Assembly (NCBI RefSeq): GCF_022760925.1
Contig: NZ_JAKTNT010000007.1
Location: forward strand, 1-64,000
Length of the DNA stretch: 64,000 bases
DNA from: Thermus hydrothermalis
GTDB lineage: Bacteria; Deinococcota; Deinococci; Deinococcales; Thermaceae
Reading direction: 5' to 3'
A program made the translations under genes and the position numbers. The notes under the pieces were generated by a model that saw only the letters and a list, made by a program, of their open reading frames with translations, was not told where the DNA came from and did no database searches. Every line of letters begins with the position of its first letter. Within the stretch, counting starts at the first letter, position 1. Of the stretch, positions 7,726 through 17,863 are shown in pieces.

Positions 7726-7800
7726 ATGGAGCAGGCCAAGGAGATTAGCCAAGCGTGGCAGGAGGCGTTGGAAACCTACGGGGAGCGGGACGAGGAGTAA
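7726..7800 (+). CDS. 24-residue small protein
   Basis: A short ORF encoding a hydrophilic, mostly helical peptide beginning MEQAKEISQAWQEALE and ending in an acidic ERDEE. It has a strong Shine-Dalgarno (AAGGAGGT, 7713-7720) five bases before ATG and its own intrinsic terminator 4 bp after the stop, so it looks like a complete transcription and translation unit. I do not recognise it. It could be a leader peptide, though no gene follows on this strand because typA is convergent. Confidence 0.55.
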   Translation: MEQAKEISQAWQEALETYGERDEE

Positions 7801-7804
7801 GCTC

Positions 7805-7826
7805 GGGGGGCTAAGGCCCCCCTTTT
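7805..7826 (+). terminator. Intrinsic terminator after the 24-codon ORF
   Basis: GGGGGGC (7805-7811) pairs with GCCCCCC (7816-7822) around a 4-nt loop and is followed by TTTT (7823-7826). The T run points to plus-strand termination. The last T overlaps the end of typA on the other strand. Confidence 0.7.
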
Positions 7827-9589
7827 CACTTCCCCACCAGGCGCTTGCGCTTGGCGGGGTCTAAAACTTGTTTCCGCAGGCGGAGGCTTTTGGGCGTGAC
7901 CTCCAGGAGCTCGTCCTCGGCCAAGAACTCCAGGGCCTCCTCCAAAGAGAGCTTCCTGGGCGGGATGAGGCGGATGTTCTCGTCGGACCCGGCCGCCCGG
8001 ATGTTGGTGAGCTTCTTGGCGGTGGTGACGTTCACCGCGAGGTCGTTCTCCCGCACGTGCTCCCCCACGATCATGCCCACGTAGACCTCGGTGCCGGGCT
8101 CAATGAAAAACCGCACCCTTTCCTGCAGGCGGTGGAGGCTATACAGGGTGGCCACCCCGGCCTCCATGGCCACGGCGCTCCCCGTGGTGCGGGTGGGGAT
8201 GGGGCCGGCTTCGGGCCCGTAGCCGTGGAAGGTGTGGCTCAGGACCCCTTCCCCCCCGGTGAGGGAAAGGAACAGGCTACGGAAGCCAAAGAGGGCCCGG
8301 GCGGGGAGGAGGAACTCCGCCCGCACCCTTTCTCCCCCCTCCATGTGCACCATCTCCGCCCGCCTGGTCCCCAGGGCCTCCATGACCGCTCCGAAGCGCT
8401 CCTTGGGGGCTTCCACCACCAGAAGCTCGTAGGGCTCGAGGCCGTCCTTGAGGAGGACCCGGGGCTGGCCCACGCTGAACTCGTAGCCTTCCCGGCGCAT
8501 GGTTTCCAAGAGGATAGCCAGGTGGAGTTCCCCCCGGCCCCGTAGCTCAAACACCTCGGGGGCCACCTCCAAGACCTGCAGGGCCACGTTGGTGCGGAGC
8601 TCCCGCTCCAGGCGCTCCTTGAGCTTCTGCCCCGTGACGTACTTCCCCTCCCTTCCGGCGAAGGGGGAGGTGTTGGCGGTGAGGGTGAGGGCCACGGTGG
8701 GCTCGTCCACCGCCAAGCGGGGTAGGGGCTCGGGGGCCTCGAGGCTCGCCAGGGTGTCCCCGATCTCCGCCCCTTCCACCCCCGCCAGGGCCACGATGTC
8801 CCCGGGAAGGCTTTCCTCCACCTCCACCCGCTCCAGGCCCTGGTGGGTGTAGACCGCCGCCACCTTGGCCAGGACCTGGCCCCCTTCCTTCAGGATGGCC
8901 ACCGTTTCCCCCTGGCGCACCCGGCCCCGGGCCACCTTGCCCACCGCCACCCGGCCCAGGTAAGGCGAGTGGTCCAGGTTGGCCACCAGGAGCTGGAAAG
9001 GGCCTTCCGTCCAGCGGGGCGGGGGGACGTGGTCCAAGATGGTCTGGAAAAGCTCCGCCAGGTCCTCCCGGGGCTCTTCCCGCCAGGCCCTTCCCTCGCG
9101 GCCGATGGCGTAGAGGTAGGGGAAGTCCAGTTGTTCCTCGGAGGCGCCCAGCTCCACCATGAGGTCAAAGGTGAGGTTCAAGACCTCGTCGGGGCGGGCC
9201 TCCTTCTTGTCCACCTTGTTGAGGACCACGATGGGCTTGAGGCCGGCCTCGAGGGCCTTCCTCAGGACGAAGCGCGTCTGGGGCATGGGGCCCTCGGCGG
9301 CGTCCACCAAGAGGAGTACCCCGTCCACCAGGGAAAGGGCCCGCTCCACCTCCCCGCCGAAGTCCGCATGCCCCGGGGTGTCCACGATGTTCACCTTCAC
9401 CCCGCCCCAGGCCACGGCGGTGTTCTTGGCCAGGATGGTGATCCCCCGCTCCCTTTCCAGGTCAAAGGAGTCCAGGATCCTTTCCCCCTCCTCCTTCTTC
9501 AGGGCCTTGGCTTGGCGGAGCATGGCGTCCACCAAGGTGGTTTTGCCGTGGTCCACGTGGGCAATGATGGCAATGTTTCTAATCTCCAT
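7826..9589 (-). CDS. typA: Ribosome-associated GTPase TypA/BipA
   Basis: A 587-residue translational GTPase of the EF-G family that binds the ribosome and aids stress adaptation and subunit assembly. G1 (HVDHGKTT) lies near residues 11-18, followed by RERGITI, DTPGHADFGGE and NKVD. The C-terminal half carries EF-G-like domains III and V plus the BipA-specific end. ATG 9589 is preferred over an upstream GTG because the conserved MEIRNIAIIAHV opening starts there. A TAGAGT hexamer (9615-9610) lies 20 nt upstream. Confidence 0.95.
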   Translation of the reverse strand: MEIRNIAIIAHVDHGKTTLVDAMLRQAKALKKEEGERILDSFDLERERGITILAKNTAVAWGGVKVNIVDTPGHADFGGEVERALSLVDGVLLLVDAAEGPMPQTRFVLRKALEAGLKPIVVLNKVDKKEARPDEVLNLTFDLMVELGASEEQLDFPYLYAIGREGRAWREEPREDLAELFQTILDHVPPPRWTEGPFQLLVANLDHSPYLGRVAVGKVARGRVRQGETVAILKEGGQVLAKVAAVYTHQGLERVEVEESLPGDIVALAGVEGAEIGDTLASLEAPEPLPRLAVDEPTVALTLTANTSPFAGREGKYVTGQKLKERLERELRTNVALQVLEVAPEVFELRGRGELHLAILLETMRREGYEFSVGQPRVLLKDGLEPYELLVVEAPKERFGAVMEALGTRRAEMVHMEGGERVRAEFLLPARALFGFRSLFLSLTGGEGVLSHTFHGYGPEAGPIPTRTTGSAVAMEAGVATLYSLHRLQERVRFFIEPGTEVYVGMIVGEHVRENDLAVNVTTAKKLTNIRAAGSDENIRLIPPRKLSLEEALEFLAEDELLEVTPKSLRLRKQVLDPAKRKRLVGK

Positions 9590-9629
9590 GGGCGCACCCA
9601 ATCCCCCCACTCTACCACGGGAAGGCGCT

Positions 9630-9635
9630 TAGGAT
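9630..9635 (+). promoter_or_regulatory. -10 element, leaderless DUF1028 operon
   Basis: TAGGAT ends 6 nt before the ATG at 9642. No ribosome binding site fits between them. Confidence 0.55.
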
Positions 9636-9641
9636 AAGGGC

Positions 9642-11552
<1,911 letters not shown>

Positions 11553-11590
11553 GCCCGGGGCCACAAAAGGCGGGGGAAAAGGGGGGCACC

Positions 11591-12199
11591 ATGGAGCGCA
11601 AGATGGTGGAGATTGAAGAAACCGGGCTTTCCTTTGAAACCGAACTAGACCTAGAGCGCCTCAAAGGCTTGGCGGCGGACTGGCTCCAGGCCATCGGCGA
11701 AGACCCCAACCGGGAAGGGCTTTTGAAGACCCCGGAGCGGGTGGCCAAGGCCTGGGCCTTCCTCACCCGGGGCTACCGCCAGGACCTAAAGGAGGTGGTC
11801 AACGGGGCCGTCTTTCAGGCGGAGGGAAGCGAGATGGTGGTGGTGAAGGGGATAGAGTTCTACTCCCTCTGCGAGCACCACCTCCTTCCCTTCTTCGGCC
11901 AGGTGCACATCGGCTACATCCCCAACGGCAAGATCCTGGGCCTTTCCAAGTTCGCCCGCATCGTGGACCTCTTCGCCCGCCGCCTCCAGGTGCAGGAGCG
12001 CCTGGCGGTCCAGATCGCCGAGGCCATCCAGGAGGTCCTCGAGCCCCAGGGGGTAGGGGTGGTGGTGGAGGGGGTCCACCTCTGCATGATGATGCGGGGG
12101 GTGGAGAAACAGCACTCCCGCACCGTCACGAGCGCCATGCTCGGCGTCTTTCGGGAAAGCCAGAAGACGCGGGAGGAGTTTTTGAGCCATCTGCGCTAG
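11591..12199 (+). CDS. folE: GTP cyclohydrolase I (EC 3.5.4.16)
   Basis: A 202-residue enzyme converting GTP to 7,8-dihydroneopterin triphosphate, the first step of folate and pterin synthesis. The zinc ligands and active-site motif [16 protein letters not shown] lie around residues 93-108, with a second zinc-site region near [15 protein letters not shown] at about 163-177. ATG 11591 is preferred over an earlier in-frame ATG because the homologous N-terminus starts there. It lies 38 nt after the carbonic-anhydrase-like gene, probably in the same operon. Confidence 0.95.
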   Translation: MERKMVEIEETGLSFETELDLERLKGLAADWLQAIGEDPNREGLLKTPERVAKAWAFLTRGYRQDLKEVVNGAVFQAEGSEMVVVKGIEFYSLCEHHLLPFFGQVHIGYIPNGKILGLSKFARIVDLFARRLQVQERLAVQIAEAIQEVLEPQGVGVVVEGVHLCMMMRGVEKQHSRTVTSAMLGVFRESQKTREEFLSHLR

Positions 12200-12203
12200 G
12201 GGT

Positions 12204-12428
12204 CTAGCGTCGCCAGAACTGGCCTAGGAGGTGGAGGAGGAGGGTGAGGAGAAGGGAAAGCAGGAGGGCCGAGGTGATGGGGATGTATACCCTTAGGCCC
12301 TCCCGCTCTATGCGGATATCCCCCGGCAGGTGGCCGAACCAGGCGAAGAGCTTGGGAAAGTAGAGGAGAAGAAGCCCTAAGAGGAGGAGGAAGAGCCCCA
12401 GGTAAACGAGCGCCTTACCCAGTTCCAT
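12204..12428 (-). CDS. DUF2905 family small membrane protein
   Basis: A 74-residue protein with two TM helices (residues 5-22 and 52-70) around a polar loop containing GHLPGDIRIEREGLRVYIPI, the DUF2905 signature. The function is unknown. ATG 12428 overlaps the glucokinase end by 14 nt, so it is the last cistron of that operon. Confidence 0.8.
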   Translation of the reverse strand: MELGKALVYLGLFLLLLGLLLLYFPKLFAWFGHLPGDIRIEREGLRVYIPITSALLLSLLLTLLLHLLGQFWRR

Positions 12429-13323
12429 CCCGCACCTCCAGGTAAGCGGTGAGGGCGGCCCCGAGGAGGCCGGCCTCACCCCCGAGCTTGGCCTTGCGCA
12501 AGGGGGGCACCTCCCAGCCCGCCAGGTAGTGGCGGTAGGCGGATTCCAGGGCCTCCCAGTAGCCTTCCGGAGCGTTCAGGGCAAGCCCTCCGCCCACCAC
12601 CACCGCACCCGGGTCAAAGGCCTTGACCAGGCTGGCCAGGCCCAGGCCCACGTAACGGGCCGCCTGGAGGAGGATGCGCCGCGCTTTGGGGTCGCCTTCT
12701 TGGAAGAGGGCGAAGAGCTCCTGGTTGCTGAGGGGGCGGTGGTAGGCGTAGCCGGCTTCCCGCTCCAGGGCCCGCCCGGCGGCCAGGGCCTCCAGGCACC
12801 CTTCTAGCCCGCAGCCGCACACCGGCCCCCCCGGGAGCAGGGTGATGTGGCCGAGCTCCCCCCCTTGGCCCCTTTCCCCCCTTAGGACCTTTCCCCCGAG
12901 GACCACCCCGCCCCCGATGCCGGTGGAGACCGTGAGGTAGAGGGAGCTCCTTTCCCCCTTGGCCGCCCCCAGGTGGTGCTCGGCGAGGGCGGCGGCGTTG
13001 GCGTCGTTTTCCAGGTGGACGGGCTTGCCCGTGGCCTCTTTTAGGAGGTCGCGGATGGGGAAGTCCACGAGGCCGGGGATGTTGGGGGTAAAGCGGATCA
13101 CCCCCTTGCGGAAGTCCAGAGGCCCCGGGGTGCCGAGGCCAATGGCCACCCCTTCCGCTCCCGCCTCCACTTCCGCTTGCCTGGCCGCCTCCGCCAGGGC
13201 CCGCACCACCGCCATCCCCCCTTCCTTGGGGGTGGGGAGGATGACCTTGGATAGGAGCTTTTCCCCGTCAAACACCCCGGCGGCGATCTTGGTGCCGCCC
13301 AGGTCCAGGCCCACCACCCTCAT
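12415..13323 (-). CDS. glcK: ROK-family glucokinase
   Basis: A 302-residue sugar kinase predicted to phosphorylate glucose with ATP. ATP-binding DLGGTKIA is at 6-13, the sugar-site ENDANAAALAEH near 105-116, and the ROK zinc motif CGCGLEGCLEA near 171-181. Its operon is M20 peptidase, DUF2007-like protein, this kinase, DUF2905; it overlaps the preceding cistron by 4 nt. Specificity is from family resemblance; other ROK hexokinases remain possible. Confidence 0.85.
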   Translation of the reverse strand: MRVVGLDLGGTKIAAGVFDGEKLLSKVILPTPKEGGMAVVRALAEAARQAEVEAGAEGVAIGLGTPGPLDFRKGVIRFTPNIPGLVDFPIRDLLKEATGKPVHLENDANAAALAEHHLGAAKGERSSLYLTVSTGIGGGVVLGGKVLRGERGQGGELGHITLLPGGPVCGCGLEGCLEALAAGRALEREAGYAYHRPLSNQELFALFQEGDPKARRILLQAARYVGLGLASLVKAFDPGAVVVGGGLALNAPEGYWEALESAYRHYLAGWEVPPLRKAKLGGEAGLLGAALTAYLEVRDGTG

Positions 13324-13556
13324 GGCGCCTCCTCCGCCAGGATGGCCTCGGCCTCGCCCAAAAGGGCCTCGGGCACCCAGAGGGCCACGTCCCCCATGTA
13401 GGTGCCCAAGGCGGCCTCGGGGAGGCCGGAGAAGGGGGTTTCCAGGAGGACGGGGATGCCCCGGGCCTCGAGGCGGGCCTTTAGCCCTTCCGCCACCGGG
13501 CGGGGGGCGGAAAGGAGCTTGGCGTAAGGGGTTCCGGCTACCGTGCGGCGTTCCAT
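13320..13556 (-). CDS. DUF2007-like small protein
   Basis: A 78-residue protein with the beta-alpha-beta look of the putative signal-transducing DUF2007 family: an AEGLKARLEARGIPVLLE helix-strand and a closing ALWVPEALLGEAEAILAEE. Ligand and role are unknown. It overlaps the M20 gene by 19 nt and glcK by 4 nt, so it is translated as part of that operon. Confidence 0.55.
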   Translation of the reverse strand: MERRTVAGTPYAKLLSAPRPVAEGLKARLEARGIPVLLETPFSGLPEAALGTYMGDVALWVPEALLGEAEAILAEEAP

Positions 13557-14611
13557 AGGGTCTCCACTAGGCGGGCGTAGGTCTGGCCGGCGGCCTCCAC
13601 TTGGGAAAGGAGGATGTGCTCCTTGGGGGTGTGGGCCAGGCTGGGGTCCCCCGGGCCCAGGCCCAGGACCGGGGCCCTGGCGCCCAGGTAAGGGGCGTCG
13701 GTGGTGAAGGGCCAGAGGCCCGCCCGTTCCTGGCCCAGGGCCCTTAGGGCGGCCTGGAGGAGGGGGTGGTCCTCCGGCAGGCGGTAGGGGGGCCAGAGGG
13801 CGGGGATGGCCATCCGCACCTCCCCCGAGGCCCGCTCCTCCTCGGGGATGTAAAGGGAAGCGCTTCCCAAGGTCTTCAGGCGTTCCAAAAGCCCCTCTAG
13901 GTCCGCCTCGGGCTCGTAGCGCACGTCCAGGTAAAGCCGCACCACCCCGGGGGTCTGGTTGGTGGCCCCGGGGTAGGTGTCCACCCGGGTGGGGGTGAGC
14001 TTGAGGCTTTGGGGCAAGGGGAGCTCCTTGAGGGCGAGGAGGTACTCCCCAAGGTCGTAAAGGGGGTTTTCCCCGGAGGCCAGGGCGGCGTGGGCCTCCT
14101 CCCCCTCAAAATCCGCCCAGACCTCGGCCCGGCCCCGGTGCCCCCGCATGAGCCTCCCCCCGGAGGGCTCCCCCAGGATGAAGGCCAAGGGGCTAAGCCG
14201 CTGGGCGGCGTAGCGGCTTCCTAAGCCGCCCACCTCCTCCTGCACCACGGCGAGAAAGCGCACCCGCCCCTTCAAGGGCCCTTGGGAAAGGGCCTCCAAG
14301 GCCAGGAGCATGGCTACCAGGGCGCCTTTCATGTCCACGGCCCCCCGCCCGTAGAGCCTTTCCCCCACCACCGCCCCCTGGGGGTAGGGCCAGTGGGCCG
14401 GGTCGCCCACGGGCACCACGTCCATGTGCCCGGTGAGGACCACCTCGGGCCCCTCCTCCCCCAAAAGGGCCTCCACGTTCCCCGCCTCGTCCAGGGTGGC
14501 GGGAAGGCCTAGGGCCTTCAGGGCTTCCAGGAGAAGCCCCGCCACCTCCTCCTCCTTCCCTGGGAGGCTTTCCGCCTGGACGAGGCGGGAGAGGAGCTTC
14601 ACCCAGTCCAC
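13538..14611 (-). CDS. M20-family metallohydrolase (ArgE/DapE-like)
   Basis: A 357-residue zinc amidohydrolase. Motifs are GHMDVVPVGD near 61-70, GRGAVDMKG near 89-97, the catalytic base pair QEEVGG near 129-134, a ligand Glu in GEPSGG, and a closing AHTPKE His. A lid domain sits in the middle. The substrate is likely an N-acyl amino acid or peptide. It differs clearly from my recollection of T. thermophilus LysK, so I do not assign lysine biosynthesis. The start is GTG 14611, with TAGGAT (14623-14618) 6 nt before it. Confidence 0.82.
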   Translation of the reverse strand: MDWVKLLSRLVQAESLPGKEEEVAGLLLEALKALGLPATLDEAGNVEALLGEEGPEVVLTGHMDVVPVGDPAHWPYPQGAVVGERLYGRGAVDMKGALVAMLLALEALSQGPLKGRVRFLAVVQEEVGGLGSRYAAQRLSPLAFILGEPSGGRLMRGHRGRAEVWADFEGEEAHAALASGENPLYDLGEYLLALKELPLPQSLKLTPTRVDTYPGATNQTPGVVRLYLDVRYEPEADLEGLLERLKTLGSASLYIPEEERASGEVRMAIPALWPPYRLPEDHPLLQAALRALGQERAGLWPFTTDAPYLGARAPVLGLGPGDPSLAHTPKEHILLSQVEAAGQTYARLVETLWNAAR

Positions 14612-14615
14612 GCCC

Positions 14616-15332
14616 CTATCCTACACCCCGGGAAAGCCCCGCCTGGTAAAGGGCGATGGCCAGGGCCACGGAGGCGTTTAAGGACTCCGCCTCGGGCCGG
14701 ATGGGGATGCGGAAGAGCTCGTCGCAACTCTCCCGCACGAGCCGCCGCATCCCTTCCCCTTCGGAGCCCACCACCAAGGCCAGGGGCCTGCGGAAGTCCA
14801 GGTCCTTGGGCGTCTTCTCCCCCCGCACGTCCAGCCCGTAGACCCAAAGCCCCCGTTCCTTGAGCTCTTTCAGGGTGCGGGGAAGGTTTTTCACCTTGAC
14901 CACGGGAAGCTTAAGGGCGGCCCCGGCGCTCGCCTTGAGGGCCAGGGGGGAAAGGGGGGCGGCCCGCCTTTCCTCGGAAACCACCCCGTGGGCCCCCAGG
15001 GCCAGGGCGCTCCGGATCATGGCCCCGTAGTTCCTGGGGTCGGTGATCCCATCCAGAACCGCCAAGAGGGGAGGCTCGCCGCGGGCCTCGGCCAGGCGGA
15101 AGGCGTCCTCCAGGGTGGCGTACTGGGGCGCCTCCACCTCCGCCGCCAGGCCCTGGTGGTGGGTGGTGCGGAGGAGGGTGTCCAGCTCAATCCGGGGGAC
15201 GAGCTCCAAGGGGGCCCCGAGCCGCTCCAACTCCCGTATAAGCCAGGCCTCCACGCCCTTCGCCACCAAGACCCGGCGGGCGCGGCCTTCCCGGATGGCC
15301 TCGAGGACCGGGTTCCTCCCGTAGATCCACAT
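14616..15332 (-). CDS. rlmB: SpoU/TrmH-family RNA 2'-O-methyltransferase (RlmB-like)
   Basis: A 238-residue SPOUT methyltransferase predicted to methylate a ribose 2'-OH of 23S rRNA, RlmB-type. An N-terminal substrate-binding domain starts IYGRNPVLEAIREG. The knotted catalytic domain shows motif I (DGITDPRNYGAMIRSA), motif II (LVVGSEGEGM) and motif III (IPIRPEAESLNASVA). A leaderless start is likely: TAGACT (15344-15339) ends 6 nt before ATG 15332. The exact rRNA site is inferred from the family. Confidence 0.85.
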   Translation of the reverse strand: MWIYGRNPVLEAIREGRARRVLVAKGVEAWLIRELERLGAPLELVPRIELDTLLRTTHHQGLAAEVEAPQYATLEDAFRLAEARGEPPLLAVLDGITDPRNYGAMIRSALALGAHGVVSEERRAAPLSPLALKASAGAALKLPVVKVKNLPRTLKELKERGLWVYGLDVRGEKTPKDLDFRRPLALVVGSEGEGMRRLVRESCDELFRIPIRPEAESLNASVALAIALYQAGLSRGVG

Positions 15333-15338
15333 GGTCCG

Positions 15339-15355
15339 AGTCTACGCCGTATGAT
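15339..15355. promoter_or_regulatory. Divergent -10 elements, rlmB / uspA
   Basis: On minus, TAGACT (15344-15339) is placed for a leaderless rlmB mRNA. On plus, TATGAT (15350-15355) serves uspA, whose mRNA would carry a short leader with the Shine-Dalgarno GGAAGGAGG before ATG 15374. One intergenic gap thus holds both styles of start. Confidence 0.5.
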
Positions 15356-15373
15356 GAGGGGGAAGGAGGCCTT

Positions 15374-15808
15374 ATGTACAAGACCATCCTTATGCCCACG
15401 GACGGAAGCCCCTGTAGCTTCCAGGCCCTGGAGCATGGCCTTTCCTTGGCCAAGGCCTTGGGGGCCAAGGTCCACTTCCTCTACGTGCTGGAAAACCCCG
15501 CCCAGGCCATCTGGATCGCCCCCGAGAGCGTCCCCTATGGCCTTGAGCTTTTGGAGGACCTGAAGAAGGCGGGGGAGGAGGCCATCCGGAAGGCCTTGGA
15601 CCTCGCCCGGGAAAAGGGGGTGGAGGCCACGGGGGAGGTGAAGGAGGGCACCCCTATCCCCACCATCGTGGAGGCGGCCAAGGGCTTTGACCTTCTCGTC
15701 ATGGGCACCCACGGGCGCACGGGGCTGGACAAGCTCCTTCTGGGCTCGGTGACGGAGGGGGTGCTCCACCGGGTTTCCGTGCCGGTTCTGGTGGTGCGTT
15801 GCCGCTAG
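15374..15808 (+). CDS. Universal stress protein UspA family
   Basis: A 144-residue cytoplasmic nucleotide-binding fold protein. It shows MYKTILMPTDGSP at the start and the ATP-binding pattern GTHGRTGLDKLLLGSVTE (G-2x-G-9x-G-S/T) near residues 113-130. Family members bind ATP and respond to stress. It heads an operon with a LOG-type protein, a VOC protein and a HAD phosphatase, with zero to four bases between cistrons. Confidence 0.9.
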   Translation: MYKTILMPTDGSPCSFQALEHGLSLAKALGAKVHFLYVLENPAQAIWIAPESVPYGLELLEDLKKAGEEAIRKALDLAREKGVEATGEVKEGTPIPTIVEAAKGFDLLVMGTHGRTGLDKLLLGSVTEGVLHRVSVPVLVVRCR

Positions 15809-16324
15809 ATGCGCCTCCTGTCCGTCTTCGTTTCCTCGAGGCTATCCCCCCAGGACCCCCTGTACCCTAGGCTCGTCCGCTATGGGGAGGTGTTGGCCGA
15901 GGAGGGGTTTGGCCTGGCCTGCGGGGGCTACGGAGGGGGCATGGAGGCCCTGGCCCGGGGGGTGAAGGCCAAGGGGGGAGTGGTGGTGGGGGTCACGGCC
16001 CCCGCCCTCTTTCCCGAGCGGCGGGGCCCCAACGCCCACGTGGACCTGGAGCTCCCCGCGGCTAGCCTTCCTGAGCGCATCGGCCGGCTTTTGGACCTGG
16101 GGGCGGGGTACCTGGCCCTGCCCGGCGGGGTGGGCACCCTGGCGGAGCTTGTCCTCGCCTGGAACCTCCTCTACCTCCGGCGGGGCCTGGGCCGGCCCTT
16201 GGCGGTGGACCCCTACTGGCTTGGCCTCCTCAAGGCCCACGGGGAGATCGCCCCGGAGGACCTCGCCCTCCTCCAGGTGGTGGCGGACGAGGAGAACCTG
16301 CGCCGCTTTCTAAGAAGCCTATGA
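15809..16324 (+). CDS. LOG-family protein (TIGR00730-like)
   Basis: A 171-residue Rossmann-like protein. The LOG motif PGGVGTLAE sits near 109-117 and the phosphate-binding loop GGYGGGMEA near 38-46. LOG proteins split nucleoside 5'-monophosphates to base and ribose-5-phosphate, and many are annotated as lysine decarboxylases in error. It starts on the base after the uspA stop. Confidence 0.75.
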   Translation: MRLLSVFVSSRLSPQDPLYPRLVRYGEVLAEEGFGLACGGYGGGMEALARGVKAKGGVVVGVTAPALFPERRGPNAHVDLELPAASLPERIGRLLDLGAGYLALPGGVGTLAELVLAWNLLYLRRGLGRPLAVDPYWLGLLKAHGEIAPEDLALLQVVADEENLRRFLRSL

Positions 16325-16683
16325 TGGAAACCCTGGTGGTCCACGTGCCCGACCTCGGCCAGGGGGTGAGCTTCTACCAGGCCCTGGGCCTGGCCCTGGA
16401 GGAGCTCGTGCCCCATGAGGCCCTTTTGGTCCCGAAGGAAGGCCCCCTCCTCCTCCTAAGGCCGGGGGCGGGCGGGGTGGAGCGGGGCCCAAGCCGGCCG
16501 AGACCCGAGGGGCAGGGCTTCGCCCGGCTCCGCCTGGAGGAGGGGCGGCTCACCTTCCTGGTGGAAAGCCTTGCCCACGAGCGGCTTCGCCTCGCCAAGT
16601 ACGGCCTGGCCTACCGGGAGGCGGGGGACCACCTCCTCCTCTTTGACCCCGGGGAGAACCCGGTGGTGGTGCGGGAGGGCTGA
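16321..16683 (+). CDS. VOC/glyoxalase-superfamily protein
   Basis: A 120-residue protein with the paired beta-alpha-beta modules of the vicinal oxygen chelate fold: [23 protein letters not shown] in module one and [16 protein letters not shown] ending module two. The first module's metal-ligand pattern is weak, so enzyme activity is uncertain. It is coupled to its neighbours by 4-nt and 1-nt overlaps. Confidence 0.7.
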   Translation: MMETLVVHVPDLGQGVSFYQALGLALEELVPHEALLVPKEGPLLLLRPGAGGVERGPSRPRPEGQGFARLRLEEGRLTFLVESLAHERLRLAKYGLAYREAGDHLLLFDPGENPVVVREG

Positions 16684-17429
16684 TGCGGCTTTGGCTTTTG
16701 GACCTGGACGACACCCTCCTGGTGGACCATGGGGTGAGCCGGGAGGTGCTGGAGGCCTTGGGGGAGGAGGTGGGGGTAAAGGGCCTTTACGGGGCGGTGA
16801 GGGCGCGGGCCGAGGCCCTTTTCCGGGAGGCCCCCTTTTACCCGTGGGCGGAACGGATCGGCCACTCGGCCCTCGAGGCCCTTTGGGCCCGCTACACCAC
16901 CCCGGGCCTCGAGGACCTGGCCGCCTGGGCCTGGCCCTTTCGCGAGCGGGTCTTCCGGGAGGCCTTGGCCGCCTTGGAAGGGCCTTTGGAAAGGGCCCGG
17001 GAGCTCGCCGAGGCCTTTTACGAGAGGCGGCGCCAATACCCCCTTTTCCCGGAGGTGCCGGCGTTTTTGGAGGCCCTTAGGGCGAGGGGGGCCACCCTGG
17101 TCCTCCTCACCAACGGGGTGCCCGACCTGCAACGGGAAAAGCTCGTGGGTTCGGGGCTCAAGGGGGCCTTTGACCTCACCCTGGTTTCCGGGGAGGTGGG
17201 CTTGGGCAAGCCCGACCCTAGGCTTTTCCGCATGGCCCTCTGCGCCTTCGGGGCCCCTCCGGAGGAGGCGGTGATGGTGGGGGATAACCCGGAAAGGGAC
17301 GTCCAAGGGGCCTTGGCGGCGGGGATCCGTGCCGTCTTCGTGGACCGGGGCCACCGCCCGCCCGACCCCCGCTACCCCGCCCACCTGGAGGTGAAGGACC
17401 TCAAGGAAGCCCTGGCCCTCCTTTCGTGA
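16683..17429 (+). CDS. HAD-superfamily hydrolase
   Basis: A 248-residue phosphatase-like protein. Motif I DLDDTLL starts near residue 6 with the nucleophile Asp followed by Asp, motif II is LLTNG, motif III is the Lys in LGKPDPRLF, and motif IV is VGDNPERD. The helical cap C1 lies between motifs I and II. The family dephosphorylates small metabolites; the substrate is not readable. The start overlaps the previous stop as TGATG. Confidence 0.85.
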   Translation: MRLWLLDLDDTLLVDHGVSREVLEALGEEVGVKGLYGAVRARAEALFREAPFYPWAERIGHSALEALWARYTTPGLEDLAAWAWPFRERVFREALAALEGPLERARELAEAFYERRRQYPLFPEVPAFLEALRARGATLVLLTNGVPDLQREKLVGSGLKGAFDLTLVSGEVGLGKPDPRLFRMALCAFGAPPEEAVMVGDNPERDVQGALAAGIRAVFVDRGHRPPDPRYPAHLEVKDLKEALALLS

Positions 17430-17461
17430 GGCGCTTCACAGGGGCTTTGGGGGCTTTCCGG

Positions 17462-17467
17462 TAGACT
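17462..17467 (+). promoter_or_regulatory. -10 element of a leaderless membrane-protein gene
   Basis: TAGACT ends 6 nt before ATG 17474. It is the same hexamer and spacing as upstream of rlmB and of the SWIM gene. Confidence 0.5.
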
Positions 17468-17473
17468 CCCCCC

Positions 17474-17863
17474 ATGCACGAGGTGCTCCTTTTCCTCCAT
17501 AGCTGGGTCCGCTGGTTCGTCCTCCTCTTTGGCCTTTGGGCGCTCTTCCGGCCCGAGCCTCGCCCGGCCGGCTTCTTCGCCCACGCCCTCACCCTGCAGG
17601 TGGTCCTGGGGGTGCTTCTGGCCTTCGCAAGCCCCCTTTTCCAAGGGGCCTTGGCCAACCTGGGGGCGGTGATGGCCACGGGGGGTGAGCCCCGCTACTT
17701 CGTGGCGGAGCACTGGGTGGGGGGGCTTGTGGCCTTGGGGCTAGCCCACGCCGGCCTCGCCCAGGCCCGTAAGGGAAGGCCGAGGGCTCGGCTCCTCTTC
17801 GCCTTGGCCCTTTTGGCGCTCCTCCTTTCCATCCCCTGGTTCCGGCCCCTCCTCCGGTTCTAG
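17474..17863 (+). CDS. Four-helix membrane protein, possibly heme-binding
   Basis: A 129-residue protein with four TM helices. Histidines fall in or near helices (His2 and His9 in the first, another in AEHWVGG and one in LAHAGLA), the pattern seen in small b-type cytochrome-like proteins; heme binding is speculation. It has its own -10 hexamer. Its last 123 bases lie antisense to the 3' part of the Memo gene, an unusually large convergent overlap. Confidence 0.6.
   Translation: MHEVLLFLHSWVRWFVLLFGLWALFRPEPRPAGFFAHALTLQVVLGVLLAFASPLFQGALANLGAVMATGGEPRYFVAEHWVGGLVALGLAHAGLAQARKGRPRARLLFALALLALLLSIPWFRPLLRF

Noticed and set aside
13538-14611. LysW-lysine hydrolase LysK
   Set aside because: The sequence differs from the T. 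thermophilus LysK I remember, and no lysine-pathway genes are adjacent, so only the M20 family is assigned.
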